Virus record (IMG/VR): IMGVR_UViG_3300046170_000450
Location: 1-64,000 of that record
Direction: 5' to 3' (one strand)
Length of the DNA stretch: 64,000 nt
From: a virus
Part shown: positions 62,655 to 64,000 of the stretch, piece by piece
Numbering within the stretch: position 1 is the first letter of the stretch
Layout: every line of letters begins with the position of its first letter
Program-made: the position numbers and the translations under genes
Notes under the pieces: generated by a model
What the model saw: only the letters and a program-made list of their open reading frames with translations
The model's database searches: none
What the model was told of the DNA's origin: nothing

Positions 62655-63276
62655 ATGGCACTAAGATTACTTCCATTCAGACAGTATGACGAGCAAGACG
62701 TTGTTAACGTTTTTCGCTCTCCAAAACGCCGATGTTCTTGAGTCCACCACTGGTGACGGCAAGGGTTCTAACGGTGTTTTCGTCAAGGTCACTGACGGTA
62801 ACTTCGACCAAGATGTTATTACTTACGGTTCTAACAGCTATCTTGGCAAGACAGATTACCCTCACGTCGGTGGCGACATGTATCCTACCAACCCTCTTGA
62901 AGTTGCTGCTGCTGCTTCTGGCGAAATCCCTCTTGGATTGACCCTGAATCAAACAGCGAAGACTGATGAGAATGGTGAGAAACTTCTTTATAACGCAACC
63001 AAGAAAGAAGAGCTTCAGGCTGTTCTTCCTGGCCAAAGCGTACCTGTTGCAACTAAAGGTATCTTTACCTTGAGCGCAAACGCAATCGAAGGTGGCGCAG
63101 CTTCTGTGTTCACTGTCGGTGACGGCTTTGAAGTTGCTGGTGATGGCACTTTAGGTCCTGCTACTGCGGGTTCTGCTGAGTCTCTCGGTATGGTTCTTGG
63201 AACTGGCTCACGCTCTTCCCAGGGTGGCCTTACTGACCAGTTCGCTGGTGATTATGTTATCGTCAAACTTGGTTAA
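62655..63276 (+). CDS. Head decoration-like protein with +1 frameshift
   Basis: The ATG at 62655 opens MALRLLPFRQYDEQDVVNVF, but this frame stops soon after. Skipping C62715 (GTT TTT C GCT) continues as ALQNADVLESTTGDGKGSNG to the stop at 63276, giving about 206 residues. The start and the Gly-rich beta sequence resemble head decoration or stabilising proteins found just before the major capsid gene. Frameshift or sequence insertion is needed to read it. Confidence 0.65.
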
Positions 63277-63296
63277 TACGAAAGGAACTTTATAAT

Positions 63297-64000
63297 ATGA
63301 AAATTACTTTGAAAAATACTCCAGAACAAGTCGAGCTTATCAAGGCTATGGCTTCTCGCAACCGTGACGTTGCTTACGAAGCTCAAACTGCCCTTGCTGA
63401 GTTTATCGGACCTGTTCTCGCAGAAGTTATCAACAATGCACCTGCGTTGTCTAACCTCTTTACTACTCTTCAGTACAACGCTGATGACAATCCTTCGATT
63501 CCGTTGGATCTGTATTTCGACGTTTCTGATGAAGACTATGTTCAAGTTTATAGCCAAAGCCGTGCTGGTGGTCTTCCTACTTCGGAAGTTCTTCCAACAT
63601 CTTCGGAGCTCAAGATCGCTACTTATAGCCTTGATTCCGCTGTGAGCTTTGATCGTCGTTATGCTGCTAAGAGCCGCATGGACGTTGTTGCTAAAACAAT
63701 GACTCGTGTTGCACAAGAAATTCTTCTTAAGCAAAACAAGATCTCTGCTAATGTTGTAATGAAAGCTCTTGCTAACGCTGAAACTAACGGCTTCAAGCAC
63801 GTTCAGTCTTCTGCTGCTGCTGACCGTTTCGTTCTTGCTGACCTTAACAGCATGATCACTCGCTCGAAGAGAATTGTTACCTCTTTCGTTGGTGGCACTC
63901 CTGACGCTCGTCAGGGTCGTGGTGTAACCGATATCGTTTGCTCTCCTGAAATCGTGGAAGAGCTTCGTGCTATCGCTTACAATCCAATCAACACCAAAGT
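63297..64000 (+). CDS. Major capsid protein, partial
   Basis: Starts MKITLKNTPEQVELIKAMAS with AAAGGAAC 11 bases upstream and is open to the right edge (234 codons visible). LAEFIGPVLAEVINNAPALS, then VYSQSRAGGLPTSEVLPTSS and the ATYSLDSAVSFDRRYAAKSR segment fit an HK97-fold capsid protein. Codon use is GC-richer and more uniform than in the rest of the window, as expected for the most abundant protein. Confidence 0.8.
   Translation, partial: MKITLKNTPEQVELIKAMASRNRDVAYEAQTALAEFIGPVLAEVINNAPALSNLFTTLQYNADDNPSIPLDLYFDVSDEDYVQVYSQSRAGGLPTSEVLPTSSELKIATYSLDSAVSFDRRYAAKSRMDVVAKTMTRVAQEILLKQNKISANVVMKALANAETNGFKHVQSSAAADRFVLADLNSMITRSKRIVTSFVGGTPDARQGRGVTDIVCSPEIVEELRAIAYNPINTK

Noticed and set aside
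1-64000. Integrase, attachment site or lysogeny repressor
   Set aside because: None was recognised in the window; the visible genes suit a lytic phage, although genes outside the window cannot be excluded.

Overview
This window is part of a large, AT-rich, tailed double-stranded DNA phage genome (Caudoviricetes) with a lambda-like, non-contractile tail. Evidence: on the left a minus-strand tail-tip block in lambda order (L, K, I, J); on the right a plus-strand head block (large terminase, portal, head protease, scaffold, decoration-like protein, major capsid). Between them lie rIIA/rIIB homologues, a RuvB-like ATPase, PhoH, a tRNA array and dozens of tiny genes. Ribosome binding sites are of the AGGA type and early promoters match the bacterial sigma70 consensus, so a Gram-negative host is likely, but the sequence does not name it. 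No integrase, attachment site or CRISPR array was seen. Both window ends cut through genes.

Layout. 1-7.8 kb: tail-tip genes (minus). 7.8-11.9 kb: two tandem BspA-type leucine-rich-repeat fibre-like proteins, a sulfotransferase with an apparent +1 frameshift and a DUF4376-like protein, closed by a strong terminator. 12-17.9 kb: small plus-strand genes, MazG-like, SpeD, SpeE and a PD-(D/E)XK nuclease-like protein. 17.9-19.9 kb: holin-like and small membrane genes (probable lysis region) ending in a terminator. 20-30.4 kb: rIIA, a HhH-GPD glycosylase-like protein, rIIB, an endonuclease-V-like protein, a macro-domain protein, many tiny genes and RuvB. 30.5-41 kb: minus-strand tiny genes with ten copies of a composite inverted repeat, one tRNA-Ser, and GP88-like, DUF932-like and lysozyme-like proteins. 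41.2-44.5 kb: HNH endonuclease, nuclease-like protein and eleven clustered tRNAs. 44.5-49.8 kb: two copies of a two-gene cassette (anchor protein plus Ig-like/trypsin-like protease). 50-64 kb: tail-tube-like paralogues, PhoH, sigma-factor-like protein, ERCC4 nuclease, terminase, portal and capsid genes.

Regulation is the most striking part. Twenty-four starts lie exactly 6-7 bases after the -10 box of a sigma70-type promoter (TTGACA/TTGACT, 16-17 base spacer, often CATACT), which predicts leaderless mRNAs for the first gene of each early unit; genes inside operons use Shine-Dalgarno sites. A second motif, AAGTGTAA, lies 8 bases before the ATG of many tail, lysis and head genes and before no early gene. 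It is a good candidate late promoter, and the sigma-like protein at 54 kb is the obvious candidate to read it. Ten roughly 79-bp repeats (palindrome, GC-rich core, palindrome) separate early minus-strand units and often provide the stop codon of the preceding gene.

Three genes (sulfotransferase, a gene between portal and protease, and the decoration-like protein) need a +1 shift, four sites in all. Either the consensus sequence carries single-base insertions or +1 frameshifting is used; reads or peptides would decide.
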